A stretch of 64,000 nt of DNA from NCBI GenBank assembly GCA_032358165.1, contig JAALGY010000013.1, positions 1-64,000 of the forward strand. The letters are read 5' to 3'. The notes below the pieces were generated by a model, which was not told where the DNA came from, made no database searches, and saw only the letters and a program-made list of their open reading frames with translations. The translations under genes were made by a program, and so were the position numbers. The stretch is from Diplosphaera chodatii (taxonomy: Eukaryota > Chlorophyta > Trebouxiophyceae > Prasiolales > Stichococcaceae). Of this stretch, positions 1 through 13,500 are shown in pieces (positions within the stretch are counted from its first letter, which is position 1; each line of letters starts with the position of its first letter).

Positions 1-1546
1 TTTGCCCACTTCAGCTCCAGCAACTTGGCGCTGCGCAGCAGCATTGACAGCGCCATCTTCCTTCTGTTCACATCTGGTGTGCTCAACCTCCAGCTGCAAC
101 TGCAATCATGGCGCATGTCAGCCCTGCGACTGCCCATGACACCCTGCTGTCAGCTGATACTGACATGCTGGTGTTGTTATTGTACCAGGCTCAACTGGCA
201 AGCCGAAGGGCATCTGCGTACAGCACTGCGGCGTGGCCAATGTGATTGCCCATAAGGTTGACGAGCTGAAGCAAGCCGGCATTGCCGCTGGCGACAAGAT
301 GCTGAACTGGATGGCGCTCAACTTTGGTGGGTTCAGCATGCTCAAGCACAGGAAGGTTGCGTCTTTTGCAGGTCTGTCGTATGCAGTTAAGGTGTTGGTG
401 ACTCCTCTGCAAACTGTGTGTTTGCTTGCAGACGTGCATGTCCTCGACTTCTGGGTTGGCATCGCCGCTGGCTGTTCAATAGTCACGGCGCCGTCTCAGC
501 AACTGAAGGATGTGGACGCTGTGGCTGCGCTCATCCAGCAGCACAGCATTGTCAGCACCAGCTTCGTGCCATCCGTGTGCCAGCCACTGCTTGAAGCGTG
601 CGGCGGCAAGCCCCTGCTGAGCAGCCTGCGCCATGTGAGCGTTGGTGGTGAGGCGGTGCGGCCAGCAGCAGTGTCAGCAATGTTGGCAGCAGCACCAAGT
701 GCCGCCATCTACAACATCTATGGTACGCAGCTGGTCTGTTTGCCTGTCAGTCCAAGGATGCAACTTGGACAGCTTTGCGCCAAAACGGTGACTGATGCAG
801 CATCCTACGCGATCGTAGCTGAGATTTGTGTCCACCTGCAGGCCCCACTGAGGCATGTGTCTGCACCACGTCCTTTAAGATCAACGGTTTTGCCACCGCT
901 GCAACTGTGCCAATTGGAGGGTGAGTCAAACTTCACACAATCAGACCCAAACGCGCCGGTGCACATACATCTGTATCCCTGCACAGTCGATGAACAAGCA
1001 GGCTCAAGAACCTGTTTCTGTTGCAGGGCGCTCACCAACATGCGGCACTTCGTGCTGGACTCCGCCACACTGCAGCCATGCCCTGTTGGTGTGCCTGGTG
1101 AGCTGTTTGTCAGCGGCCCTGGCGTGGCGCGCGGCTATGTCGGGCGCCCAGACCTGACAAAGGCAGCCTTCCTGCCCAACCCCTTCAAGCAGTCCCACGA
1201 CAGCAAGCACTACGACCGCATGTACCGCACCGGCGACACCGTCATGTGGCTGCCCAGTGGCATCAACCGCTTCTTTGGCCGCAAGGATGGCCAGGTGCAG
1301 CTGCGTGGCTTCCGTGTGGAGCTGGGCGAGATCGAAGCAGTCGTCTCAGCGGTTACCGGAGTCCGCACGGCAGCAGTTGTGCTCCAGGACGAGAACACTC
1401 CCAGTGCTGCACTTGTTGCCTATGTGGCACCAGCGTCGGCCGAGCAGGAGGCGGTGCTGGCAGCCTGCAGCGCCAAGCTGCCGCGGTACATGGTGCCATC
1501 CGCTGTGGTGCGGCTGGCTGAGCTGCCTCGTCTACCCAATGGCAAG
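1..1546 (+). other. NRPS adenylation domain A1 (N-terminal part outside window)
   Basis: Exons 1-76, 189-326, 432-722, 842-920 and 1027-1546. Core motifs in order: [11 protein letters not shown] (A3, split by the first intron), [10 protein letters not shown] (A4), YNIYGPTEA (A5, split by an intron), [14 protein letters not shown] (A6), YRTGD (A7), [20 protein letters not shown] (A8) and LPNGK (A10 lysine). Hand alignment to the GrsA pocket gives D-V-L-S-S-G-I-V-C-K. The leading Asp fits an alpha-amino acid; the substrate itself is not recognised. It resembles A3 closely and A2/A4 less. The A1-A2 core motifs lie upstream of the window. Confidence 0.92.
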
Positions 1547-4500
1547 GTGGGTGTGAATGCAGATCAAATCAGAGAGACAAGGTGCTCCTTTCATAGCCAT
1601 CGCTGGCGAATCTCTCTGTATGCTATACAGTCGATGTATCTGCTTCATGTGCAGGTCAACCGACGGAGCCTGCCTCGGCATGACTTCAGTGCCAGCGCTG
1701 CATATGTTGCGCCGGCAAATGCTGTGGAGGTAGCCGTTGCAGCTGCTTGGCAGCATGTCCTGGGACTGCCACAGGATACGCAACTTTCGGTTGATGCGAA
1801 CTGGTTTGAGGTGAGGATGATGTGCAATGCAAACGATGTGTTACATGCCAGCTATACTGGCCTGCGGGCAGCCAGACCAGCAAGCCCCGGAGGCTAATCA
1901 GTCTCTTTATGCCTGCAGGTTGGCGGCAACTCGCTGCAGACCGGGGCAGTCTGCTCACATGTCCGCTCTGAGCTGGGTATCGATGCCAATATACCTGCCG
2001 GCTGGCTCTTCACACACCAGACCATCCGGTCGCTGGCAGACAAGATTGCCAGTGATGTTCTTGCACCTGGGGCAGTGGGCCAGGCGCCCCTCCTGCCGAG
2101 CATAAGCCAGGGTCTAGCACACCCCGCAGATGGGTCGACCAGGCCAACACCGCTGTCATTCCAACAGGTGCGTTTGCAGCGGTGTCACCCATACTTGGCT
2201 GCCGTTGCCTCAACTCCAGCCATGAGTCAACACTTCACATATTGCGCTCGTGCTTAGATGGTGCCTTGATCGCGTAGGAGCAATTCCTGCAGCTATGGCA
2301 GCAGGATCCAGAAAGCGCAGCCTACAACACGCCATGGGGTGTGTGCTTGCACGGCAGCTTGGACACTGGAGCTTTACAGACTGCTGTGCAGCTGCTGGCC
2401 GAGCGCCATCTGGTAAGCATCCTGCATCCTGTTGCACATTGCCCAGGTCTGCAGAACACTTGCCGCCATAGCACTTCGGTTGCATGGAATGACACAGGGC
2501 TCGACACTCGTTTCAGGTGCTGCGCACGTGCTTCATTGACACAGCAGACGGCGCGCAGCAGATCGTGCTGCCTGCCTCGGCTGTGGAGATGAAGGTGACT
2601 GCAGTCACGCCAAATGGCTCAGCACTGTTGCAGCCACAGCCTGCTGGAGGCTTTGCAATTCGCAGCGACTCCAGCCTGGCAGCCGAGTGGCGGCAGTCAT
2701 CAGCAGCTCCTTTCGACCTCTACCGCGGACCGCCGATCCGCATGCATGTGAGTGCTGATGAACCAGATGGTTGTGATGGACTGATGGCTGCTCCAGTGTG
2801 CCCCGCACCTTCCTCCTTGTCCGTCTTGAAGTGTGCCTCAGAGGCTTTGCTTCCCTTCCACAGGTGTGGACACTGTCCACAAAGGAGCATGTGCTGCTGG
2901 TTACCCAGCATCACTCCATCACAGATGGCGTGTCTCTGGGCATCCTCAGCCGTGATCTTGCAGCGGCATACGGCGCGGCATTGCACGGCAGGACACCAGC
3001 TCTGCCGCAGCTGCCTGCAGCATATGTCGACTATGCGGTGTGGCAGCGGGCGCAGATGTCTGGTGAAGCGTTGGATGAGCAGTTGGCCTGGTGGCGGCAG
3101 ACTCTGCAGGATGCACCCGCGCTGGTGGAGCTGCCCACTGACCGGCCAAGGCCGAGCAAGATGAGCTTTGCTGGTGCTCAGCACAGCTTTAGCACACCAG
3201 CTGCTGTGCGGCAGGGCTTGCAGCAGCTCGCCACGGCGCAGCAGACAACACCCTTCATTGTGGTGGCTGCCGCGCTTCAGGTGCAAATGATGACCCCTGT
3301 TCAGCAAACAGGCGGCAGAGCAGGTAGCCCACCCTGCTCTGTTAAAGTGCTCATCACTACAGTTGTGAGCTATGAACACTGCCTGCAGGTGCTGTTACAC
3401 AAGTACACCGCACAAGACGACATCGTGGTGGGCACGCCCTATGCCAACCGTGACATGGCCGAGGTCCAGAACCTCATGGGACCGTTCCTCAACACGCTGG
3501 CGCTGCGGCTGGACTTGGCCGGGGACCCTACCTTCAGCGCCGCCGTGCACCGTGCCAAGACAGCAGCGACGCAGGCCTTTGCACATGGGGCCGCTCCCTT
3601 CGCAAAGGTGGTGGAGACCCTGGGCATCATCCGCAGCGCCGCCTTCACACCCGTGTACCAGGCAAGGCTCTGCCCTTGCCAATTGAGCAGCAAGGGATTG
3701 CGCTGCACTACAGTTGTACATATTGATGTTGTGCTAATAGATTTGCTTCCGGTTCGATTGCAGGTCATGCTGGTAGTGGATGGTGCACAACAAACCAACG
3801 ATACACAGCTGGCGGGTTGGGAGGGCCTGCAGCTGGATGCTATCACAGCAGACCGCGGGGATGTGGTCCCAACCGACCTGGTGGTCTCCCTGAACTTCAG
3901 GTGCTAATTTCGATGACCTGCCTGTCATGGCACTCCGCTAGACTGCTGCCCAAGGACCCAATCACATGGATGCAACATGTATCCTTCCTTCCTTTTTCAG
4001 GGAGACGGGCATCCAGGGCGTGCTGAACTACTCCACCGACCTGTTCGATGAGTCCAGCATGGAGCGCATGGCGCAGCACCTCAGCAACCTGCTGGCGGCG
4101 GCAGTGGCACAGCCTGACAGTCCGCTGTCGCGACTGGCCCTGCTGAGCCCAGAGGAGCGGCAGCTGACGCTGCACACCTTCAACGACACCGAGGAGTCCT
4201 ATCCCGCACATCTGGCGGTGCACCAGCTGTTTGAGCAGGTCGCCATGGAGCATCCAGAAGCACAGTGCTTGGTCTCCGGCCGCGAGCGCATCACCTACGC
4301 CGCCGTCAATGCCGCCGCCAACCAGCTGGCGCATTGGCTGGTCGGCAGAGGCGTGGCGGCGGGCTGCGCTGTGGGCGTGTCGCTGCCCAAGTGCCCGCAG
4401 CTGTACATCGTGCTGCTGGCGGTGCTGAAGGCCGGCGGCTACTATGTGCCGCTGGACCCCGAGCTGCCGGCTGAGCGTGCAGATTTCATGCTGCGTCAGA

Positions 4501-7500
4501 CTGGGGTGCGGCTGCTGCTGGCTTCGGCATCAGTGAAGACAGCTGAGCTGCCGGATGTGGAGGTGGTGGTGGTGGACCAGGGGTGGCAGCGATTTATGGA
4601 CCAGCCGCTGGAGAACCTTCTGCCGCGTGCTGGTCCTGCTGATCTCGCCTACTGCATCTTCACATCCGGCTCTACCGGCCAGCCCAAGGTAGGAGGAACC
4701 CACCTCAGAAAACCCATGTGGGTTGCTGACATCCCTCTATTCTCTGCACAGACCATGCCTGACTGTGCTTCTAGCTGGTACCTGGTGTTTTTGCAGGGCG
4801 TGGAGGTGTGTCACGGCGGCGTTGTCAACCTGCTGCACTACTATCAGACTGCGACAGCGCCCCTGGAGCCCGGCGCCATGTTCTTCCAGACGATGCCATT
4901 CATCTTCGACGGCAGCATCATGGACATCTGGCTGCCGCTGAGCATGGGCTGCGGCATTGTGGTGGCGCCGGCTGACGACATCAAGGACCCCGACATTGCT
5001 CGCAGTCTAATCGAGCAACATGGCGTGGCGTTCTTGATGATCACCCCCTCTCAGTTCCAGGTGCGTAGGAAACGCAGCTCGAGCCTCATTGTTGCGACTG
5101 GCCTCATCTTTTTTGTGTGCCCGTCTTTGTAGTAGCGTGAGCCCTGCTGCCGGCCCGTGCACAGGTCATTATGGATACCTGTCGGGACGCGACGCAGCTG
5201 GCCAGCTTGCGCAACCTGGCACTTGGTGCAGAGGCGCTAAACCCTGCCACCCTGGCTAAGACGCAGCGCATGGCCCCCTATGCAACTGTATACAACTGCT
5301 ATGGTGGGCATGCTCTTCACTGCTTGCGGGTGTCTGGTGGTTGCCTCGAATGTCTGATGGCTACTGTGCAGGTGGAGGTCAGGTGAACACACGTGTTGCC
5401 GTTCGTGTGCAGGCCCCACGGAGGCCAGCGTCATGGTGGCCACCTTCCCCTGCGCCCAGTACAGCGGCATCGGTAGCGTCCCTATTGGGCGGCCCATCCA
5501 CAACACGCGGCTGTATGTGCTGGACCCTTGCTCACTGCAGCCCCTGCCAGTGGGTGTGCCCGGCGAGCTGTTTGCCAGTGGCGTGGGCGTGGCACGTGGC
5601 TATGCTGGCCAGCCGCAGCTAACAGCAGAGCGCTTCCTGCCCAACCCCTTCACGCAGCCGGATGACAGCCCAGCCTACGACCGCATGTACCGCACAGGCG
5701 ATGTGGTGGCCTGGATGCCTGATGGCAACCTGAGGTGGACACCACAGTCTGAACGTTAACGATTGGCAGCGGTTCATGACATGCAGAACCGTCAGAGGCC
5801 TGCTGGTTGAATTTGCCCTGCTTGTTAGATGCATGGTGCAGTCCAACAAGTGCGCTGCACTGTATGCAGGTATGTGGGCCGGGCTGATGCCCAGGTCAAG
5901 CTGCGTGGCTTCCGCCTGGAGCTGGGCGAGATTGAGGCGGTGCTGGCGGCCGTGCCCGGCGTGCAGGACGCTGTGGTGGTGCTGCAAGATGCACACACCC
6001 CAGCAGCAGTGCTGGTGGCCTACGTCACACCAGAAACAGCAGACGAGGCAGCAATGCTTGGGGCTGCGCACGCCAAGCTGCCGCACTACATGGTGCCTTC
6101 GGCCTTCGTGCTGCTGGCTGAGCTGCCTCGGCTGCCCAGCGGCAAGGTGTCACGCAAGGCGCTGCCCCGCAGCGACACATCGGCAGACGGTCCTGCATTT
6201 GTGGCACCACGCACGCCGCTGGAGCAGGCGGTGCACGATGCCTGGCAGCAGACGCTGCACATCAGCGAGCCGGTGTCAGTGTATGCCAACTTCTTCCAGA
6301 TGGGCGGCAACTCGCTGCAGGCCGGAGCGCTGTGCTCCCGGCTGCGCGCAGTTCTGGGCGGCGAGGCAGCCATTCCACTCGTCTGGGTGCTGGAGTGTCA
6401 GACCATCGAGAAGCTTGCAGCACGGCTGTCGGACTCTGGCGCTGTTGATGCCCTGGCATTGCTACCGCCACTCACAGCGACTGTCAGCCGGCAGGATGCT
6501 GACAGCCCCGCTGATGCCCCACTCTCATATGAGCAGGTCTGCTTTGTTCACCATATGTCCACTGTGTGAATTCCTGTCTGCATCCCGCGCATTGCCAGCA
6601 CTTTGCTGAGACTACTCCAACGCTGCTGATGCAGGAACAATTTTATCAGCTCTGGGAGCAGAATCCGGCTTCCAGCGCCTACAACTCTGGGTTCTTCCTG
6701 TGCTTGGAGGGTGGGGTGGATATCACACTACTCCAGGCTGCTGCTGCACTGCTGTTTGAGCGCCAACAGGTGAGCGCCACTCACACTGCAAGATATTGGC
6801 ACTTGCACCTGTGCACATGCCCGCGCAGGAACTCATGCCTCTTACCATTTTTTGGGCCACAAAAGCTTCTGCTGAGCCACAACCTTCTGCCCTTTAGGTG
6901 CTACGGGTGCGCATCAGCAAGAGTCCTGGGGCAATTGGAAGCCCCAGGCAGCACATTGCGCCAGTTGGGGACTATGACGAGTGCCTGACTATCAGACAGC
7001 TCGGCCCAGATGCAGCAACTGACACCACTGTCACTGCGGGCGTATGCCACATCAAGCCAGGTGCCGCTGACAACCCCTGCTGCATCCTGTGTTGCTCTGG
7101 ATCAGCTGCTGGTGTCCAATACAGCATGCTTTTGCGTACACATAATGGCGAGACCATGGCTGTTCACTCCTTCTGACAATCATGACACTGGCCTGCAGGT
7201 TCAGCACTACAGAGCCAGGTGGCAGCTTTCATGCAGAAGCCCTTCAACCTTCTGACAGAGCGACCTGCACGATTGGAGGCAAGTTCATCGACACATCTAC
7301 GCATGACCATCCACCTGGTGTGCTCAAGAGGCTGCTGAGGGTGCTCTCTCATGCTCGAAGATTATCTGCGTTTCCGCAAGATGACTGAGTGTCGCATGCA
7401 GGTCTGGGTGGTATCTGACCGCCGCTGTCTGCTGCTGGCAAGCATGCACCACTGCATCACGGATGGCTGGTCTGCAGCGCTCCTGCAGCGTGAGCTGCAG

Positions 7501-10500
7501 GCGGCAGCAGCGGGCCTCGTGGCTGGCAGCAGTCCCGGCTGGGCACCGCTGCCTGTGCAGTTCGTGGACTATGCAGTGTGGCAGCGGCAGCACATCATGG
7601 GAAACCTCCTGGATGACCACCTGGACTGGTGGCGGGAGCACCTGAGAGGCGCCCCACCGCTGCTGGAGCTGCCGTGGGACCACCGGCGCCCTGAGGTGGC
7701 GGGCCATGCTGGCGCTGCCGTACCAGTGCAAGTCGCACCAGCCGTCACAGCACAGCTGCAGCGGCTGGCAGCTGCGCAGCATACCACCCTCTTCAGTGTT
7801 GTGCTTGCCACACTTCAGGTGCGCACCATTTGCAAGTGTTGTGAGGAGTACGACTGCTTCATGTCTTCTGCTTTGAAAGTTCGTTTCTGCTGCTGTTTAT
7901 GCCCTAATGCACGGGTGCATGGAATGCAGGTGCTGCTGTCGAGGTACTCAGCCCAGGATGACATCGTGGTCGGCACGCCCTACGCCAACCGCAGCAAACC
8001 CGAGCTGCAGCAGCTGGCAGGCTGCATGATCAACACCCTGGCGCTGCGAACAAGCATCGCCAGTGACCCCACCTTCAAGCACCTGCTCCAGGGGGTCAGC
8101 AAGGGAGTGATGGATGCCTTTGCGCACGCCGACGCGCCGTTTGCGCAAGTGGTGCAGGCGCTGAAGCAGCCGCGCTCTGCCAGCTTCACACCAGTCTACC
8201 AGGTGAAGCAGCAACTATCGACATCGATCACATTCCAATGCTAGATGTCCATTGAATTGAACATTGCACATGGCCAGTCTTACATGCATTGGGCTGGCCT
8301 TCATTTCCTGATCAAACTCTGTGGTGGCAGGTGCTCCTGGCCCTGGAGGGCGAGAATGACTTTGCTCAGGCAGCTGCGACAGGCCGCCCTGCTGATGGTG
8401 CTGCTGCTTGGCTGCCGATCAGCATGGGTGACAGCACAGTCACAACCCCGACGGACCTCGACTTCAGGCTCCGGTTCAGCAGGTGTGGGAGTTGCGCCAG
8501 CGGTACCACCGCGGGACCGACCTCATGCCGTTCTAGAATACTGCATAATGTGTCACTGGCGCTGCTGTGATGTTTTGCTGGGCACACACTAGAGGCTGGC
8601 CAACCAACCCTGAACACTGTTGTGCTGACAGGGATGCGGGCATTGGAGGCAACCTTGTGTTCTCCACGGATCTGTTCACGATCGAGAGCGGCCAGCGCAT
8701 GGCGCTGCACCTGGCCAACTTGCTGGCGGCTGTGGCGACACAGCCTGAGCTGCAGCTGAGCCGCATCAGCCTCATGACGCCAGAGGAGGAGGAGCTCGTG
8801 CTGCACACCTTCAACGACACCGCTGGGCCAATGCCCACGCTGTGCGTGCACCAGTTCTTCGAGCAGCAGGCTGCCGCGACGCCGTTGGCAACCTGTCTTG
8901 TGGACAGCCGGGGCGGTTCCAGCCTCACATACGGCGAGCTGGACGCCCGCAGCAACCAGATGGCAGCCCACCTGGTCGCCTGTGGTGTGGCGGCTGACCA
9001 GCCGATCGCGGTGCTGATGGACAAGTGCTTCGAGATCTACATCGCACTGGTCGCCATCCTGAAGGCCGGCGGCTGCTATGTGCCCATCGACCACACCGCG
9101 CCCTCCAAGCGAGTCGTCAACATCCTGCAGCAGTGCGGGGCACGCCTGCTGGTTACACAGCCTGGCATTGCACCCGCCGCCGAGCAGCTGCCCCCTGGCG
9201 TTCAGGTGCTGGTTGCTGACAGCCTGTGGCAGCAGTTCAGCAGCCTGCCAGCTGACAACCTGCAGCCGCGCAGCTGGCCCAACGATCTGTACACCATCAT
9301 GTTCACCTCGGGCTCGACGGGCGAGCCGAAGGGCATCCCGGTGGAGCATGCAGGTGCCTCAGCACGCTGACTGTGCTGCTGCCGACTGCATGAGATGCTA
9401 TCATTCACCGCCCGCTGATGCTCAGTGCTTGTCGGCCAGCCTGCAGCAACTGGAAGATGTGGTGGTGCTGGCTGCAGGTGTGGCCAATGTCATTGCGTAC
9501 GAGACCAGCGTGCTGCGGAACGCGGGGGTGCGGCCTGGCGACAAGGTGCTGCAGTGGATGGCGGTCAACTTTGACCTCAGCGTGCTGGACTTCTGGTCCC
9601 CCCTGGCCATGGGCTGCTCGGTGGTGGTGGCGCCAGCAGAGGAGATGAAAAGCGTGGAGCGTGTGGCTGCGCTCGTGCAGCAGCACTTCATCACGTCCAT
9701 CAGTATCGTGCCATCCATGTGCCAGGTGAGATGAGCCAAGGTAGTGCCGCAGACCGTGCTGTGAGTAAGGCAGCCATACACTCCCATGGGCAGCGTGTCA
9801 CGCAGCGTTCCTGGTGCCGACAGGCGTTGCTGGAGGTTTGCCGCGACCGTGGCATGCTGACCAGCCTTCGGCATGTAAACTACGGTGGTGAGGCGGTGCG
9901 GCCAGCAGCTGTTGCGGCCATGCGGCAGGCGGCACCGTGCGCCGAGCTGCATGATGCATATGGGCCAACAGAGGCCAGTGTCATCACCACTTCCTTCCTG
10001 TGCAATGACTACGGCGACGCAGTGTCGGTTCCCATCGGCAGGTGAGCTGTCCACTGAAGGCCTCAGGGTGACTCGGCACTGCCTTTCTTGTTGGCAAACA
10101 CCAAGTTGGTGAGCACCGGCTGCTGAGTCCCTGATTTGTATGCTGTGCAGGCCGTTTACCAACATGCGCCATTATGTATTGGACCCTGTATCGCTGGCGC
10201 CGGTGCCTGTGGGCGTGCCTGGGGAGCTGTTCATATCTGGACCTGGTGTTGCACGCGGCTACCTGGCGCGGCCTGAGCTCACCGCAGCAGCCTTCCTGTT
10301 CAACCCTTTCAAGCTGCCGGGCGACAGCGATGCATACAACAGGATGTACCGCACCGGCGACAATGTCATGTGGCTGCCCAGCGGCATCCAGAGGTCAGCA
10401 GTCATTGCACTGGCTGTTTGGATGCATATCACGTGGGCTATGTGTTGCTGATCGGATATTCGCATCAGCACCCTGGTTTTGTTTCGAGTGTGACATATCC

Positions 10501-13500
10501 TTGGTCGTGCAATGCAGGTTCTTTGGGCGTAAGGATGGTCAAGTGCAGCTCAGAGGTTTCCGGGTTGAGCTGGGCGAGATTGAGGCGGTGACCTCTGCCG
10601 CGCCGGGTGTGCAGAGCGCAGCGGTGGTGCTGCAGGATGGCGACAAGCCCAGCGCTGCTCTCATTGCGTATGTGGCCCCGGCGAATGCTGATCGGGAAGC
10701 GGTGCTGGCAGCCTGCAGCGCTAAGCTGCCAAGATACATGGTCCCGTCAGCTGTTGTGCGCCTGGCCGAACTGCCTAGGCTGCCCAATGGCAAGGTGACA
10801 CACAGTGGATCTCGTTCTCTACACAACACAGTTCTTGGATTGACAAATGTTGCAGAGCAAACTCAGTCTGGTGCTGAAATGGTCTTTCTTGTGCACAGGT
10901 GGATCGCCGCAGTCTGCCAAGGCACCAGTTCGAGGCCACTGCAGAGTATGTTGCACCATCCAACCACGTGGAGGCTGCAGTCTGCAGCGCATGGCAGGAG
11001 ATCCTGCAGAAGAGCGAGCCGATCTCCGTGCACGCCAACTTCTTCGAGCTGGGCGGCAACTCGCTGTCAACTGCGGCTGTGTGCACACTCGTGCGGAAGG
11101 AGCTCGCCCTGGAGCAGGACGTCCCTGGCGCCTGGCTGTTCACTCACCAGACGATCCGCTCGCTGTCGGACAAGATCTGGGACGATCTGCTGGGTTCGGG
11201 CGCGCCAAGGCGTGCGCCATTGCTGCCCACTGTGAGCGGCGCTGCAGCAGGCGATGGCACCGTCAACCCGACGCCGCTGTCCTTCCAGCAGGTGCATGCC
11301 TTGTCCTGTGCATGGTGCTTCTATTATGCTGACGTGCTGTAACTGATGTTGACACATTTAATGTGCTCCGGCTCACTGCTGCAATTCCTACTGCGCAGGA
11401 GCAATTCCTGCAGCTGTGGCAGCAGGACCCAGCCAGCGCAGCGTACAACACCCCCTGGGGCGTGCGTCTGCTGGGCAACTTGGACATGAATGCGCTACAG
11501 GCCGCAGTGCGCCTGATGGCTGAGCGCCACCTGGTAAGAGCACGTAGCCACAAGTGTCAGCGTGTCAGCTGCCATGGCTCTACTCGAAAGGGTGTTTGAC
11601 GGTTGGGTTGCTGCTTTGCAGGTGCTGAGGACGCAATTCTCAGTCCTTGGTGGCACTGCATACCAGACGCTGCTGCCAGCATCGGCAGTGCAGCTGACAG
11701 TGGGTGCGGCCATCGTGACAAATGGCTCAGCTGTGATCCAGCCACTGCCCAGCGGCGGGCTGGGCATTCGCAGCAGCTCCAGCTTGGCTGCAGCTTGGAG
11801 GAAGGCTACTGCCGCACCTTTCGATCTGTATCATGACCCGATGGTCCGCATCAAGGTGAGCTGATGAGCAGTCACGGTAGCAAGTCACGTGTAGGCAACT
11901 GACTTTGTGACGCGGCATGCAGTTGACCAGATGCTAACTGCAAAAGCACTGTCACCCTGAATCATATCTGAACTAAACCTGAATCATATCTGTCACCCTG
12001 AATCATAAGGGACGGCGGTCGACTTGTGCTGAAAATTTTCCTTCGCTGTGCGCAGCTGTGGCGGGTTTCGGCTCGGGAGCACGTGCTGCTCATTGTGCAG
12101 CATCACGCAATCACAGATGGGATTTCGCTTGCCATCCTGGGTCGGGACCTGGCGGCAGCGTACAGCGCTGCGCTGCGGGGCGTGTCACCAGAGCTGCCGC
12201 TCCTCAGCGTGGCCTACATCGACTACGCTGCATGGCAGCGCGAGCAGCATGGTGGCGATGCCTTCGAGGCCGAGCTCGCCTGGTGGCGCCAGACGCTGAC
12301 GGGGGCCCCTGGCCTGCTGGAGCTCCCAGCTGACCGGCCGCGCCCCCCGACCATGTCCACAGCCGGAGCACAGCTGCAGTTTGCTGCTCCGGCGAGTGTG
12401 AGCCAGGGGCTGCAGCAGCTGGCGACAGCGCAGCAGACGACAGCATTCGTTGTGGTGCTTGCTGCACTACAGGTAGGCATGATACTAACAAGCGCCCTGT
12501 TCGCCCTTTCTGCAAACAATGCTGTCCTGGCCAACACTAGCAGGTTGGCCACAACATGACTTTGTGTTCACAGGTGCTGCTACACAAGTACACAGCATCA
12601 GAGGACATCGTGGTGGGCACACCGTATGCCAACCGCGACATGTCGGCTGTGCAAGACGTTATGGGTGCCTTCCTGAATACGCTGGCGCTGCGGATGGACC
12701 TGTCAGGCGACCCAAGCTTCCGCACAGCCATTCAGCGCGCGAGGGCCGTGGCAACACAGGCCTTTGTGCACGGCAACGTGCCGTTTGCCCAGGTTGTCGA
12801 CAGCCTGGGCCTCACACGCAGCGCTGCCTTCACTCCCCTGTATCAGGTGCGATGATGCACTGCCAGCTAATTTGGTTGCCGTGGCTGACATCACAATGCA
12901 GCCTGAGAAACCACCACCACCTCTCAATGCACAGTCCTTTCCTTTGACCTGCTGGCCGTGAACATGCTCAGGTGATGCTGACGTTGGATGCTGAGGGCGG
13001 AGACTTTAGTGAGGGCCCACTGCCCGGCTGGCACGGAGTGCAGGTGGAGGCAGTGGCACCAGACCGTGGCAATGCAGTGCCCACAGACATGGTGTTCACC
13101 GTCAGCCTCAGGTCAGATGCTTGCAGCTCTCTTGCATGTTTGTGACAATCCGTTCCAGAGCAGCGCTAAGCATTGTGTTATTTCCCATGCACGACCTTGT
13201 TGGATGCGCTGGCTGCAGGGATGACGGCATCAAGGGGTCCATCAGCTATGCTACCGACCTCTTCGATGCATCCACTGTGGAGCGCATGGCGCAGCACTTT
13301 GCCACGTTGCTGGCTGCTGTGGTGTCCCAGCCCGAGCTGACGCTTTCACAGCTGGACATCATGGACCAGCAGGAGCGGCAGCTCACGCTGCAGACATTCA
13401 ACAAGACATACGCCGCATACCCTGCCACCCTCACGCTGCCCCAGATGTTTGAGCGGGTCGCAGCCCGTGCATCTATGGCGGCCTGCCTTGTAACAGGCGA

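Noticed and set aside
2798..3907. A long plus-strand ORF starting at an ATG inside C1, as an independent gene
   Set aside because: It reads through an intron between two C-domain exons; its start lies in intron sequence and its body is condensation-domain exons.
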